Shown piece after piece: positions 27,016 to 38,321 of a DNA stretch of 64,000 bases. The stretch's first letter is position 1, and every line of letters starts with the position of its first letter. A program made the translations under genes and the position numbers. Below the pieces are notes generated by a model. That model was not told where the DNA came from and did no database searches. It worked only from the letters and a program-made list of their open reading frames with translations. Source of the stretch: Taenia hydatigena (Eukaryota > Platyhelminthes > Cestoda > Cyclophyllidea > Taeniidae). The stretch spans positions 4,963,543-5,027,542 of the forward strand of contig JADWOT020000006.1 in the NCBI GenBank assembly GCA_036345935.2. Direction: 5' to 3'.

Positions 27016-27027
27016 TGGTGGCAGCGG
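27016..27027 (+). other. Primer-binding site of the TRIM (tRNA-Leu type)
   Basis: TGGTGGCAGCGG begins two bases after the left LTR. It is complementary to the CCA-tailed 3' end of a leucine tRNA ending CCGCTGCCA-CCA. Confidence 0.75.
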
Positions 27028-27483
27028 AAAGCGAACCCGACTCTATAGGGTTACTATCCCGATCTCTACCGCCTGTGGCATGTTGCAGCGGTGCGAAAGA
27101 AGTGCATGTGCTACCCCATCTCCGTGTTCTACAAGAAAGCTATCAACAACTGAAGCGACACTAGCCGTGGCCCACCTGGGAAGTTTCGTTCCAAGGATTA
27201 CCCCTAATATCTACTTGCTTAAGGATATCGGCGCGCTAACGCCCCCTACGGACATACTGATGGTCGGCAGAACCACTTATTCCGAACCTTGTTTCCAAGG
27301 CAGACGAAACTCGAAGTGCAATGCACTGTCAAGAGGGATCACTGACGTTGGTGTCAAGCATCGCCTCAATCGCGACGAATGTCGGCGACTGGCATGGTTA
27401 GCTCGTGGGTGCTTCCTGCAGCACTGAGGATGTTGTGATGGCTGACACGGGAGATAACCGAGGGGCGCGTCGAGGACGACGCT

Positions 27484-27502
27484 CGAAAGAGGAGAGGGGC
27501 AA
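27484..27502 (+). other. Polypurine tract of the TRIM
   Basis: The run cgaaagaggagaggggcaa lies directly before the right LTR, where plus-strand DNA synthesis is primed in LTR retroelements. Confidence 0.75.
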
Positions 27503-28029
27503 TGTAATACTTTGGTTGTTAGAACTGCCGTTTTCTGTCAAGGTCACAGAGGTGGCCATTATTGCCCTAGCTGCGTGGGCTGGCCTCTGGGCCATGCCAG
27601 CAGCCATTTTCCCTCTGTCCGGTGAATATATATATTCTATCCTGCCACTTTGCCTTCTTTTGCCTTAAGGGAGCCTCGGGACGCTACAGCCCTAGCTGCG
27701 TGGGCTGGCCTCCGGGCCATGCCAGCAGTATATTTCCCTCTGTCCGGTGAATATATATATTCTACCCTGCCACTTTGCCTTCTTTTGCCTTAAGGGAGTC
27801 TCGGGACGCTACAGGGACTGTTGGCATATTTGAGAGGCCAGCCCACATGGCCAAGGCAATATGGCCACCCACGTGACCGTTACCGAAACTGACAGCCAGG
27901 CAGAGTATTACAAGGTAGGAGGAAATATATAATGGACTTACGTAAAAAGCCTTAATTGTCCGTTTAATTCTGAGATATGCTTAAGGATCACTTAAGTTTC
28001 GCGCCTATATTCCCTCACCGGGCGAGGTA

Positions 28030-28735
28030 GTCTCCTATAAACGCCAGTTTCAGCCCTTCTCTTGGGAATTGAGCTGGTTGTAACAGCTGTGTCATGTATT
28101 AACAGCTCATAATGCGAATCGTTACATTTGATCAGAGGTACCACTTCGGATGCTTTTATTGGTGCGTTTTTAAGCCGCCAAAGGTATTGTATGAACAAGT
28201 CATTGGAATAGAAGAGTATTTTTTTGGGACTGGAAAATAGAAGATTGTGATGAGTGCGTGAATATCTTAAATCTTCTTTTTTCGTTTTCTTCAATCACAT
28301 ACTGCATCAGATAGCTGAAATGCTCCCCGTCAGCTTAAAATGCTTTCTCAGAAAATTAATACTGATACAGTCATTGTGGAAACAGTAACTGCAGCTAATT
28401 CGACTCTTAATGTGAGTCCCTCGTACGTTATTGCGTTACTGTGCGCGCCTTATGACTTCTAACAACTTCTGTGCGGGTGATTGGCCTTTCAGTAATTGAT
28501 GTGATAATAATCATACGACAGTGCATGAAATTGCACCACTTGAGCTGAAGATTTACTAAGGGGTAACTGTCTGCTCCCACCGCATCCACTTCTGAAATCA
28601 AAGAAGATCTCCATTTTGCACCATCGCCAGCGGCGTATCCCCCAATTTCTGGTGGCAAAGCATTATCGCCCATAAAGCTTACCGCTGGCAAATTCAATTT
28701 TTCAGTCATGCTTTTTTACCCCTTCCGACAGCGTC
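28030..28735 (+). pseudogene. Decayed inverted partial duplicate of EXOSC10
   Basis: The plus strand here resembles the minus strand of about 22465-23670. Pieces of exon 10 (CATCAGATAGCTGAAA), exon 12 with its following intron, and exon 14 (ATAAAGCTTACCGC) occur in gene order; exon 11 and most of exon 13 are missing. Intron sequence is kept (for example the stretch after the exon 12 donor), so this is a genomic duplication and not a processed copy. Frameshifts and stops rule out exosome function. Orientation is opposite to the parent gene 2 kb away. Two TRIM-family insertions lie between them. Confidence 0.8.
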
Positions 28736-28929
28736 ATCACCAAGTGACCGAAATAAGAACCTGGCGGCGATGTGGCTGCTTTACCCATCGTCGACGCGGA
28801 GACGAGGATGTGCTATTGAAGTGTGTACGTGATAGTAGATCACGCTCCACCAACCAACCAAATGTTTAATAGCAGCTTGTGTAAATGTGTATCTTTCGTG
28901 AAGGCGGTCAACCCATGATTAAAGTTGGC

Positions 28930-29460
28930 ATCATGAGTAACGGTTTCGATTTGGGCGCGATGGACCTTGCTCTTCCAGTTTTCTCACATCAGTCCTCGGA
29001 AAAGAACGAAAGGAAATGCCAGTGCAACAGCATCCATCCACAACAGATTTTCCTACCAGAAGTGGTGAAACCGTATTTGGTGTCAAACCAGAGCCACTCG
29101 AGGCTATAATAGAAGATGAATGGCAGATCGATCTTGTCGTGCTGATTTCTTTCGTCGCTACACACCGCTTACGACACTTTAGAGATCCAGAGCTGCTGCT
29201 GTGGTCGATGCTAGAAAGTACTTTTGAGGCCATGTCCAGACCCACTTACTGTTTCCTTCTTATGCTCGTTCGATTAATTCTGGCTATCACCTACTGATTT
29301 TGAAGATTTGTTTCGCATATTTTCTGATCCACCGTTGCCCACACATATTCAATTGACAGGAAATGAGCTCATGCAACAGATTTGGGATAAGCGAGGTGGA
29401 AGTGATCCGATTTCGCCCTTAAATTCTCCTCTCCACTATAAGCTTTTCATTTTGATGTAA
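28930..29460 (+). other. Candidate exons of an unidentified gene or gene remnant
   Basis: Several coding-like stretches occur on the plus strand in different frames. One starts ATG with GFDLGAMDLALPVF, one has VFGVKPEPLEAIIEDEWQ, and one has FEDLFRIFSDPPLPTHIQLT and ends at about 29459. Acidic and hydrophobic spacing resembles activation domains of transcription factors, but no DNA-binding domain is visible and I could not build a consistent splice model. It could be a real gene with short introns or a decayed copy. Confidence 0.3.
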
Positions 29461-31898
29461 AAACAGGCTTAGGCAGATGTGACACCCTATTGACTGGACT
29501 TGTTTATCACCTTTCCCTCTTCCCTTTACTAAATAATGCCATATTGGCCTCCATGCTTCTCTGCACTGAATAGGAGACCTTTCCACAGCTCTTCCGCATA
29601 GCATCAGAAACAGCAATACAACACAACAAGGCACTGGTATTATAAAAAAGCAAAGGCAAGGTGTCAAGCCACACGTTTTCCTTTTACACAACTAATACGC
29701 ATGCTTCCCGTGTTCTTGGCAAGACGAACTTATTGGCTGAGAAGGTCCAGATCCCCTCAGACACCACCTCATTGGCGGCAGTCATTGTGGTGACTGATTT
29801 ACGTTCTTTCACTGCACGGTGTCTATTAGATAACGCAGATGCCGGAGCCTCGGAGAAGGGAAGCTGCACCTTTATTTCACCGTTGCAAGGCGAGGCCTAT
29901 GGGGTCGGCCTCGGCTGTGCTTGCTTTGGTCTTTCAAGCAATGGCACTCCTCTATTGGTACCCAGGCAAGCGTCCCAGAGCAAGCGAGGAAGAAGGGCCC
30001 ATTATCAGCCCTGCAGTACACCCTGAGACAAAGTTGTAGCGTAATGCTTGAAGTTGGCATAAGCGGGTACCACCCCTCCGTAGATTCATTGGACTTGTCA
30101 GACAGACAATTTCTCTGCAATTGAGTCATGTTGTTTTCGTCCCTACGACCGGTGAGTCAGCCACACGTTACTTTTGACACTCCGTCTGCACAACGTCTTT
30201 CTGTCTGTGTCTGCCAATCATTCAGCTTGTTAGACAAAGGTAATCGCTTAAGTAGTTAGATTGTAATCCTTCATTTTGCTTTCGTCTTCCAGATAAATCA
30301 CTGTAATGTGTCATAGGTTCTTTGCTAATCTTTGACTCCTTGTCTTACATTTCCTTCAACGGATAGAGTGAAAGCAAATAGCGAGCATCCTTTATTGGTG
30401 ATATAATGAACGAGTCAGAGTGATGAGGGTTATGCTGGTGCAGAGAGTCCACTTCTCCATTGAAGGAAGATTACGACGGCTACGTAGAGCTAAGCGTGTT
30501 CGCTGAACGTCTCTCGACTAACATCGAGGACTACTTAGTCAAGCATATATATAGCAAGTGTGTTGACAAGACGAAGCGGTTGAAGACCCGTCTTCATTGA
30601 TGAACGATGTGATGGTTAGTCCTTCCACGGGATCACCAATGAAAGAGGGTTGCGCCCATCTGCACTTAATCTACTGATTCCAAGAATATGAGGGCCATTT
30701 AGGACGAAATGGCTCCAAACCTACCACACAGTTCGTTGCCATTTCGGCACACTGGTACCAGCATTGTACCTACAAATTGCACACAAGGCTGTGCAGACAC
30801 AAATACGGCGACAAATGGAGTTGACATAGACTGCCAGTCTCGAAGAGGTCAGCGGCACTGTCAAATACGCATTAGGTCAGCACGATGAGAACACCAGTTG
30901 TCTAGACAAATTCCCATACCGAAACCCAAAACAATGCAGAACATTCTCCTCATTTTTCATGGAGGCTTAACTCATGTTGCGTGGTAGGGACGAAGGGGAT
31001 GCAGTCATCTACTTCCTTTCGTCTTTCTTATCCGACGTGAGTCAATTCTTCGCAGGTAATGCGTTGAATTATTAGTATTATTTATTTTACTTTTCGAGAG
31101 CGGGGCTTTGTCCATCCGAAGCAAGCAAGCACAGAAGCGTTAGTGAAGTGTTGTGAAATCAGCTGGTTGTGTACTTTCTCCCAAAAATTTTGTACTTCGC
31201 GCAGTCTTTGAGTGTTGAAAGTCTCTCAAGGTGGTGGATGATAACAATAATGGACGAGCTCATTGACAAACACTCACTCATCAAAAGGAGGATGGCGAAA
31301 TTGTTGCGGTTACACATGTCGATAACTTTTCCATGGAGGCGTTTTTCATTACGTCTGCATGTGTGGGTGTTGCAGTGAATGGAGTAACCATTACCCGAGT
31401 TTGGTTTATTTGTAGGGGAAAATGGGTTTTTTAAGTTCTCAAATAGTCTACTAGCCAACCATTTAGCTAGGTTGGGTTTCTCGAAGCCGCCACGCATTTA
31501 GTTGAACGACTGATCAGCTCATCGATAAATCAGCCGATCCACAGCCCTGATTGGGCAGTGCCATTGCAATGGTAAAGTAACTAGCAATTATGCCACATTT
31601 TCTGGTGTGCACCGAGGCTAGAGAACTCGAGACGCGGTTACTCTACAGCCGAACATTGACGAGATTTCTGGTCAAGAGGAGAGGCGTGTGAAGTGAATAT
31701 ACCTTGGAAATAGCTTAGGTGAGAGGACAACCCCCTGCATTCATCAGGGTTAAGGAGTAGGAGACCATCATACCCGGATTGTTTGTTAGTCTAGCATATT
31801 TTTCGATCGATGAGCAATGGTGTCGATTTCGTACCAAGACCGATGTTCTCTGAATGCGTCTCGCCCTGCATTGAGAGTCATAGAGTCGAGCATATGTC
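29461..31898. other. Intergenic sequence, no gene recognised
   Basis: Open frames up to about 120 codons occur on both strands but show no family resemblance or good splice context. Confidence 0.4.
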
Positions 31899-32426
31899 AT
31901 GCATTTGTGCGAACATAGCAAAGCACCTAGAGACCCTCCTTCTACTAACAGCAGCAGTACCAATCACTGCAATAACGATGATGCAGCGGGCGCAATAACA
32001 ACATCGTTACTGGTCGCCTCTTCGGTTACAATTCCGATCCAGAAAAGAGTGCAATCTCGCCAACTGCGTGTCCATAATCACCATTGCCTTTGCAATCATT
32101 GTGATGGAACCGCCCGAAGTAGCGACTCTATAATTGGACACGCCAATGATGGTCAAAGTTGCGTGGAGATCTGCTGTTCTCTTACCTACTTCTCTGCTTG
32201 GTGCTGCGCTAACGTCAAAGACCTCAAAAATAATGTGCAAAGCATTATCCATCATGGTAGCCCTGAACAGATGGCACTGACAGTGTCACTCGATCAGAAC
32301 CTTAGATCCATCGACACGAGTGGAATGATGGCTGAAAGGCCAGTGGTGGGAATGGGAGAGGGAAATGGCAGCATGTCGTGCCTACTGAAGCGGCAAGAGG
32401 AGGTACATCAGAAGTTAGCTTTCTGA
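31899..32426 (+). CDS. Hypothetical open frame, possible exon
   Basis: A 175-codon open frame rich in Ser, Asn, His and Cys, ending in a charged stretch (LLKRQEEVHQKLAF). The ATG is poor in context and in-frame coding could begin upstream. A donor-like GAG|gtacat precedes the stop, so this may be an internal exon. No domain is recognised and it could be a chance frame. Confidence 0.3.
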   Translation: MHLCEHSKAPRDPPSTNSSSTNHCNNDDAAGAITTSLLVASSVTIPIQKRVQSRQLRVHNHHCLCNHCDGTARSSDSIIGHANDGQSCVEICCSLTYFSAWCCANVKDLKNNVQSIIHHGSPEQMALTVSLDQNLRSIDTSGMMAERPVVGMGEGNGSMSCLLKRQEEVHQKLAF

Positions 32427-34211
32427 ACGTGTGTGTGTGCTTGTCGGACTTCTAAAGGTAGGAGTCAACTAGGACTGTTGATGGGGAAGGGGCGGTGGTG
32501 CTATCATCTCAATTCCTCCTCCTCCTCCCCTACCTCTCATGTACAGGCATGCTACCTATCTTCGCCGAAGAAACAAAGACTCTTATCAGCCGTTGCCAAG
32601 TGACCTCAAGCAACACATCACGTGTTGCGCTTGTCCTAAAGAAAATTCCATCCTAGCCAAACCTCTCAACATCCATTCAGCCAACCATTTCTCTTTGTCG
32701 ATAGATTCAATTCTCGACTGAGTGATTTCGTCGGTGGTGTTTCTCAAACCCATAAGAGCCCGTGTGAAATCCGTCACAATTTCAACGAATTTAAAACATG
32801 GAATTTATGGGATATGTACAGTTGGTGGTCTACAAAATGCATGTGGGTAAAGAGCGTTAGACGCCTACAGTAGGTTCGAAGTACGCGACGGTATGCCAGG
32901 TATGCTGCGGAGGATGTGAAGGACCTGCGATGGCAGTGATAGCTAGGGAGAGAATGAGGTCTGTGCCCGTGTGCTTAAACAATGTCTTAAAATGGAGGGC
33001 TTGTTATGAACAGCAGATAGCACCTGGAGAACAATTTGTGTAATGTTGGGCTTGACTAAGGTGCAAGCTAGGCAGCTGGGTGGTCGGTTAATGGGTAGAC
33101 CAATAATCCGACACTTTATGACAGCATATCATCGCTTAATACGTGATTGAGGCTGTAAGAACAAGGTATGCCTGTGGAGTTGAACTTAAGGATGGTAAAA
33201 TAAACTAACAGCAGCTTTCTTCTGCGCTCGCCTTGTAACTGGTACACAAGCTGATCAGCTTGTCAAAATGCTTGGATCTTTGAATTTTGAGCTATCAGTG
33301 AGTAAAGGACACGAAAAATTGTCAAAAAATTTGCAATTGTTTTCTACTATGGATAAAAAAACGCCAAAGTAAACGCTCCGCCGTTAGCATCTCATATATG
33401 TGACGCCACAATTTACTTTATAGGTCTCCTTGAATAGATGCACGATGTGCATAATTTCACAAAGCAGAGTGTTGGAAGCCTGATAACCAAGTTATAATGC
33501 TGAAAGTGGTGCAAGGCATTTGTAATTCTGACCTGGTTGCATCTGTTTTGGTTTTTTCAGGTCCACTTCTCATCTAGTGAGTTGTGATATTTAGTATGCC
33601 TTTGAAACGGGTAGTCCTGGTCATGAATGCGTCCACCACTTGTCCACCCTTACAGCCTAAGTTGATCTGTCAAGGAAATAATTGTAGAAATGGAACGAAT
33701 TGGAGCGCAGCATTAACGATTGGGGCGGCTGTGCTGTTCGCCTCACCCTCACCCGCCTATTGAGTTAATTCTATAGCTCGTGACACACTAGCATAGCAAC
33801 CTGATTGGAGTCTAGGTGTTTTAGCCGAGCATAGAGATTTGGGGAAGTGGAACCCTTATTTAGGCGCAAGCCTAATCCTTTGACCTCAGGCACGTGATCA
33901 GGAGCACGAAACCAGTTGGAGTTCGCTACTGACCAGGCACCACCACTTTTACCAAAAAGATTTATCCTGCTCCGAATTCAAGGCTATTCGTTTTAACTTT
34001 TGACTGTTCAACCATGCAAATGTGGTATTATGTAATGAACCCTCGCACCTTCCAACAAATATGTTAAGTCATTTAATCGTGCCACGTATATGTGATGCGT
34101 CACTCTAATCGCCTAAATTTGGGCTTTTACATGTTACTATTATTAATCCGCTAAATATTTTTGATTTTGGCAATTTTTATGTTTCAAATGCTGCATATTT
34201 TAGCAAAGAGG
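32427..34211. other. Gene-free flank left of the palindrome
   Basis: AT-rich, with a short TCC run at about 32513-32528. Only short open frames. Nothing I see mirrors it right of the palindrome. Confidence 0.45.
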
Positions 34212-34335
34212 CAAACTTAATAATTGGTGTCATGCATGTGTGACGCGCTTGCCTTTTTGCTTTTCTTAAGGTCAACATGTCAGAAACGGACAACTTGAAA
34301 TCAAATCATCTTTGTCTGGGAATACTTATGCTTCA
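34212..34335 (+). repeat. Left diverged collar of the giant inverted repeat
   Basis: Reverse-complement homology to 63459-63601 is plain (caaacttaataattggtgtc and gtgacgcgcttgccttttt are shared). There are scattered substitutions, a 7-base gap and a roughly 27-bp indel, in contrast to the almost perfect arm directly adjacent. Confidence 0.8.
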
Positions 34336-35277
34336 AGTTTCTAATCGCGTTGACCCCAGCCTCATTTGTCCTGGGGAAGCAGCTCATGGTGCCAGAGTCA
34401 AATCGGCAACGACATTAAAATAAAAGTTGCTCCAAAACAGGCTAATAAACGAATGGTAATATTTAAGTTCGAAACACTGTCCTTGTGGTCAGGTTTTGTT
34501 TCCTCTGACGTACAAATCCTTTGAATGCGTGTCATTTGATCTGTCGAGGGCTCACTCGACTGGGCTCCTAATAGCACCATTCGCAATTAGAATTTGTGAG
34601 AGACTTCCTTTCTTGCACTACAAGGCAAGCAACAATAGTAACAACATTTGCCAACTGCCTTCAAAGTATTGTGCTACACTCTTGATTTGCTTGCCCGTTC
34701 TCCCATTTCTCCCCAAATGTCCTTGGACGCATCTGACTAGATGAGTGGATAGTAAGTATCCCGCAAGGCCACATTACGGGTGACCTACTGGAACTGAAAC
34801 AACTAACTGCGTCACCCTTATTTCCACTTCTGCACAACAGCTAGCACTAGAGTAGGCTTGAGATGCCAAAATTGTCAAAACACTGCTGCATCAAGGGATC
34901 CGTTCAATTGTCTCCAAAGCAACAAAATTAGTTCGTGAGGCTGTAGAATTTGAGGTTTTCCTTTCTTAACCGAAACAGTGGAGCATATGACCACAGCGTT
35001 CGTCTTTGTCACGTAATTACAGCCTAACCATAGATGGTGAGGTAGCGGCTTCTTATTGGATGGCACCTGCAAATCGCCATAGCGATCACTAGATCCATGC
35101 GCCATAATTCACTGTTTTTGACGCATTTGTTATCACGGCCTGTTTCAGCATGCTAATAGTCAGCACGCGCCATCTGAGGTTATTGTTATGGTTACTTTAA
35201 TACTAGTCAATTATGACAAATGCGTAGACGGATGTCTGTAGTCAAGGGGAATGAATTCGAAATGAGTGAACAAACCA

Positions 35278-35573
35278 TCAGTTCAGGGAGCGGATGGACT
35301 GTGGAATAATTTCACGACAGATGGATGGATAGACAAACTCACCTGGTTGTTTGAGCACCACCTCTCCCCTCCTGATTTCGCCAATCTCTATGGCAGAAAA
35401 TGAGTAGAAGCCTGAGCAGAACGCCTCATCCAACCTGCTGCTCACCTGCAAGCCGAAAGACTCTACAGCAGCAGTAGCACCTCCACTGCCACCACTGCGT
35501 CCATCGCCAAATCCACAAAGCTGGACAAAGCGAAGGCACTGCGACTGCGGAAGATCTCTGTCGCGAAGAGAAT
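35278..35573 (-). other. Candidate exon, left-arm copy
   Basis: Mirror copy of 62221-62516; see that entry. Confidence 0.3.
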
Positions 35574-36965
35574 CTGCGTAGAGGGATGGTCAGGGATCAG
35601 ACGGGCGACACAAAAGGCTATGGACACCGAACTCGTCACATGCCTGAACACCAAACGACAAGAAAAGAATTGAATGAATTGAGCAGCTCCAGTCGTAGTT
35701 CACTGCTTTCGTCACCTGTGTGGCCGAGGACGGTCACACTCCACCCATAAAGCCGTGTGAGGGTGCGATCAACCTCCTACACAGTCACTCACTCGCCCAG
35801 TTCCTCCTTCGTCCCCGCTTCCATCTCCACCACAGTGCCACCGGTCTTGCGCTCACGCTGTACGTCAGTGCCAAAATGACCAAGATGCTGAACCAACAGT
35901 GAGTCAGTCACCATGTAGTCCTCCGCGTGCGACAACACTTCAGTACTCAGTACACACCCCTTCCTCCAACCAACCAGCTATTCATTCTTATCCACCAAAT
36001 CCACTCATTCATCGGTTCAAACGTCGCCTTGGTTAATCACTTATGGATCCACCTCTGACCCCCTCATCTATTCATCCACTCCTCACTCTATGCACTTATC
36101 TGATCAGGCAACCAAGTGTCCTCTGTATTGACACCCATCTCTCCCTTCCTAACCGAACGTCCATTCTCAGTCCATACATCCATTCATCCAAAACCTTCGA
36201 CCACAGCGACTTGCCCCACCCAGTAACGTTCGTTCACAAATTCGTCGTCAAGTCGCACTTGTGACATTTGAGATCATTTAAGTGATATCCATAGACGGAC
36301 TAAAAGCACTCCACACACCTATAAGCCTTCCCGTATCCAATGTAGAGACTAACGCTTCATTTGTACACTTGACAAATGGATCGCAAACCTGTCAACAGAC
36401 AAAGCAATGCATCAATCTATAGCATGGTACCATTTATTACATTCTTTACTACCCTCTCGCCATTATCCGAACCGCATTGGGTGTCAGTTGAAAAAACAAC
36501 CGATGCAATCGCAGCTCAACTGATTCCCGACTCTTAGCTTTGCTCCAAACCCCAATTAAACTAAGCGCTGCATTCACCCGTCAAGAAGGAATGTCATCAA
36601 CATAGTCAATCCCTTTGTAACCCGCTACTTGGTTTAACCACACCTCCCATAAACTATCAAGAACTAAATGCAGTATGCATACCATGCAGGGATCAAGTAA
36701 TAAACTAAGCCTATAAGCATACAAAACCAGTAGCGAAAGTGACAACCAAACGGTGATAACAAAGAGAAGCCTGCGAGTCTGTTCACAATACAACAACTTT
36801 AATAGGAGTAAGGACCGAAACCAAGAAAACACAAGCCACCAACCTAGGCGGAACGGTGACCCCATCGCTCAGTCAAAACAATTCAAGGCCAAATTCGGAA
36901 ACAGAACAAACGATTTCAGCCTCCTAAGCAAAGGCGGCACACGCACGTTCTGTCACAAGAATGGC

Positions 36966-37216
36966 CTAGTCACAACGCCGAACACTATTGATACAGGAGG
37001 CGGCTTTGGCGAAAAGACACACACCCCTCAGATGTGATACATCAATAAGCGCAGAATTGCCCCACGGACAGGCAATATCCACTGAGTGGCCACCACCGAA
37101 ACCACGCAGACACCACTTCTTGCTGACCCTGTATTTGTCCCAAGCAAGTTCAACGCCACACCACACACCGATTGCAAATTCTTTAGGCTTGGCAGATCCA
37201 ATTCCATCTTCAGCAT
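36966..37216 (-). other. Candidate CAP-Gly-like exon, left-arm copy
   Basis: Mirror copy of 60578-60828; see that entry. Confidence 0.28.
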
Positions 37217-37379
37217 CTAAACATGCCAACAGCCACCATAGTAAGTCAGCAACAAATGAATGAATTTAGCCAGCAAATCACAGGGAATGATCGCAACACT
37301 CAAGTTAAAACACATACAAAGAATTCAAGTGACTGAGGAGGAATGCTAACTCACCTTTGGCTTTGAATGCTTTGGCAAT

Positions 37380-37589
37380 TTAGTACTGCAAAGATACTGC
37401 ATTCCCAGTTCTTCTAAGGTACTCATCTACAACATCTGAACCAAACCCCACAACAGTGAGCAAGCATATAAGTAACCCATTCTTATCATCCGGGACCGCA
37501 AAAGAAAGTGCACACTCAACATTGGAAACTCGATCTCCCGCTTTGGACATCCATGCCAGCGAATCAATGCCGACAAAGCCCATCACCAC
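37380..37589 (-). other. Candidate exon with paralogue in the same arm, left copy
   Basis: Mirror copy of 60205-60414. The stretch 40869-41149 on the opposite strand of the same arm is a diverged relative. Confidence 0.3.
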
Positions 37590-38133
37590 ACAAGGCGCTG
37601 AGCCAGTAGAAATATTATTTACATGACCGCACAGTGCCCTTGGAAAGCATCATCAGTATCGTTTGTAAGGTGACAAACAGGACATGAGGGGTCATGCGAA
37701 GACGGTTCAGATATCCATGTTACATGGAAAAGCTTTGCTTCTTTTCAAATTGGTCATCGGTTTACTTCACAAGATCACATTATCAATTCCGTACTGCACC
37801 CTATGATGTCGATCAAATGGTTCAAAGCACTTCTACAATTAAACAATTACTTGCACACAAAGGGATGTTTTATCAGACGCGAAATGAATTCACTACACGG
37901 AGGTAATCTCACCGCAACGCTCTACTCCGCCACTCAGCATTATTGCCTCGAGGGTAAACCAAATCCTCGTTCTCCATGATACCTGTGCACAAACAGTTTC
38001 GTGTGAACCACCATCCTTGTTACAAACAGCTGCCGCCAAAGTGATTCAAATGTCAAGCACTATAAAGTGGGCCACATTTTCAGCCATTAGACCTGCTTGC
38101 ATTCGCTATTGAAACATGGTAGAAGTGTTGCAG

Positions 38134-38321
38134 TGTAGCGCCCCGAGGCTTCCTCGAAGACAAAAGAAGGCGGAATACTAGGTTAAAGTATGTATATTCA
38201 ACGGTCAGAGGAAACTAAGCTGCTGGCATGACCCTGAGGCTAGCCTACACAGCCAGAGCAATATGACCACCTCTCTGTGACCCTCACTGAAAGCGATACT
38301 TCAAACAAATAAAGTGTTACA
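38134..38321 (-). mobile_element. Solo LTR of TRIM family, left-arm copy
   Basis: 188 bp, TGTAGCGCCCCG to GTTACA in minus orientation, flanked by GCAG on both sides (38130-38133, 38322-38325), a likely short target duplication. It sits at the mirrored place in both arms, so it was inserted before the arms became identical. Confidence 0.82.

Larger units (their letters stand above)
26830..27688 (+). mobile_element. Complete TRIM (terminal-repeat retrotransposon in miniature)
   Basis: Left LTR 26830-27014 (185 bp) and right LTR 27503-27688 (186 bp) are nearly identical; the difference I saw is a one-base indel. Both start TGTAATAC and end CGCTACA. The target duplication GCCCT (26825-26829, 27689-27693) is exact. 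The 488-bp interior starts with a primer-binding site for tRNA-Leu and ends in a polypurine tract. It has no gag-pol, so it must have been moved by proteins from another LTR element. An open frame of about 150 codons spans the LTR-interior junction, but nothing suggests a function. Each LTR has an AT-run (gaatatatatattc) that could serve as a TATA-type promoter. Near-identical LTRs point to a recent insertion. Confidence 0.92.
26765..27813 (+). mobile_element. Solo LTR inserted in the older LTR and itself split
   Basis: The halves 26765-26829 and 27689-27813 form one LTR, starting TGTAGTAC and ending CTACA. The flanks are an identical 5-bp GGGAC (26760-26764 and 27814-27818), a target-site duplication. 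The interior of this element is gone, so it is a solo LTR. A complete TRIM sits inside it. Confidence 0.82.
26672..27912 (-). mobile_element. Oldest LTR of a three-level nest, split by later insertions
   Basis: The halves 26672-26764 and 27814-27912 join to one LTR in minus orientation, starting TGTTGCG and ending TATTACA. It is more diverged than the elements inside it. No clear target duplication remains around it. Confidence 0.72.
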
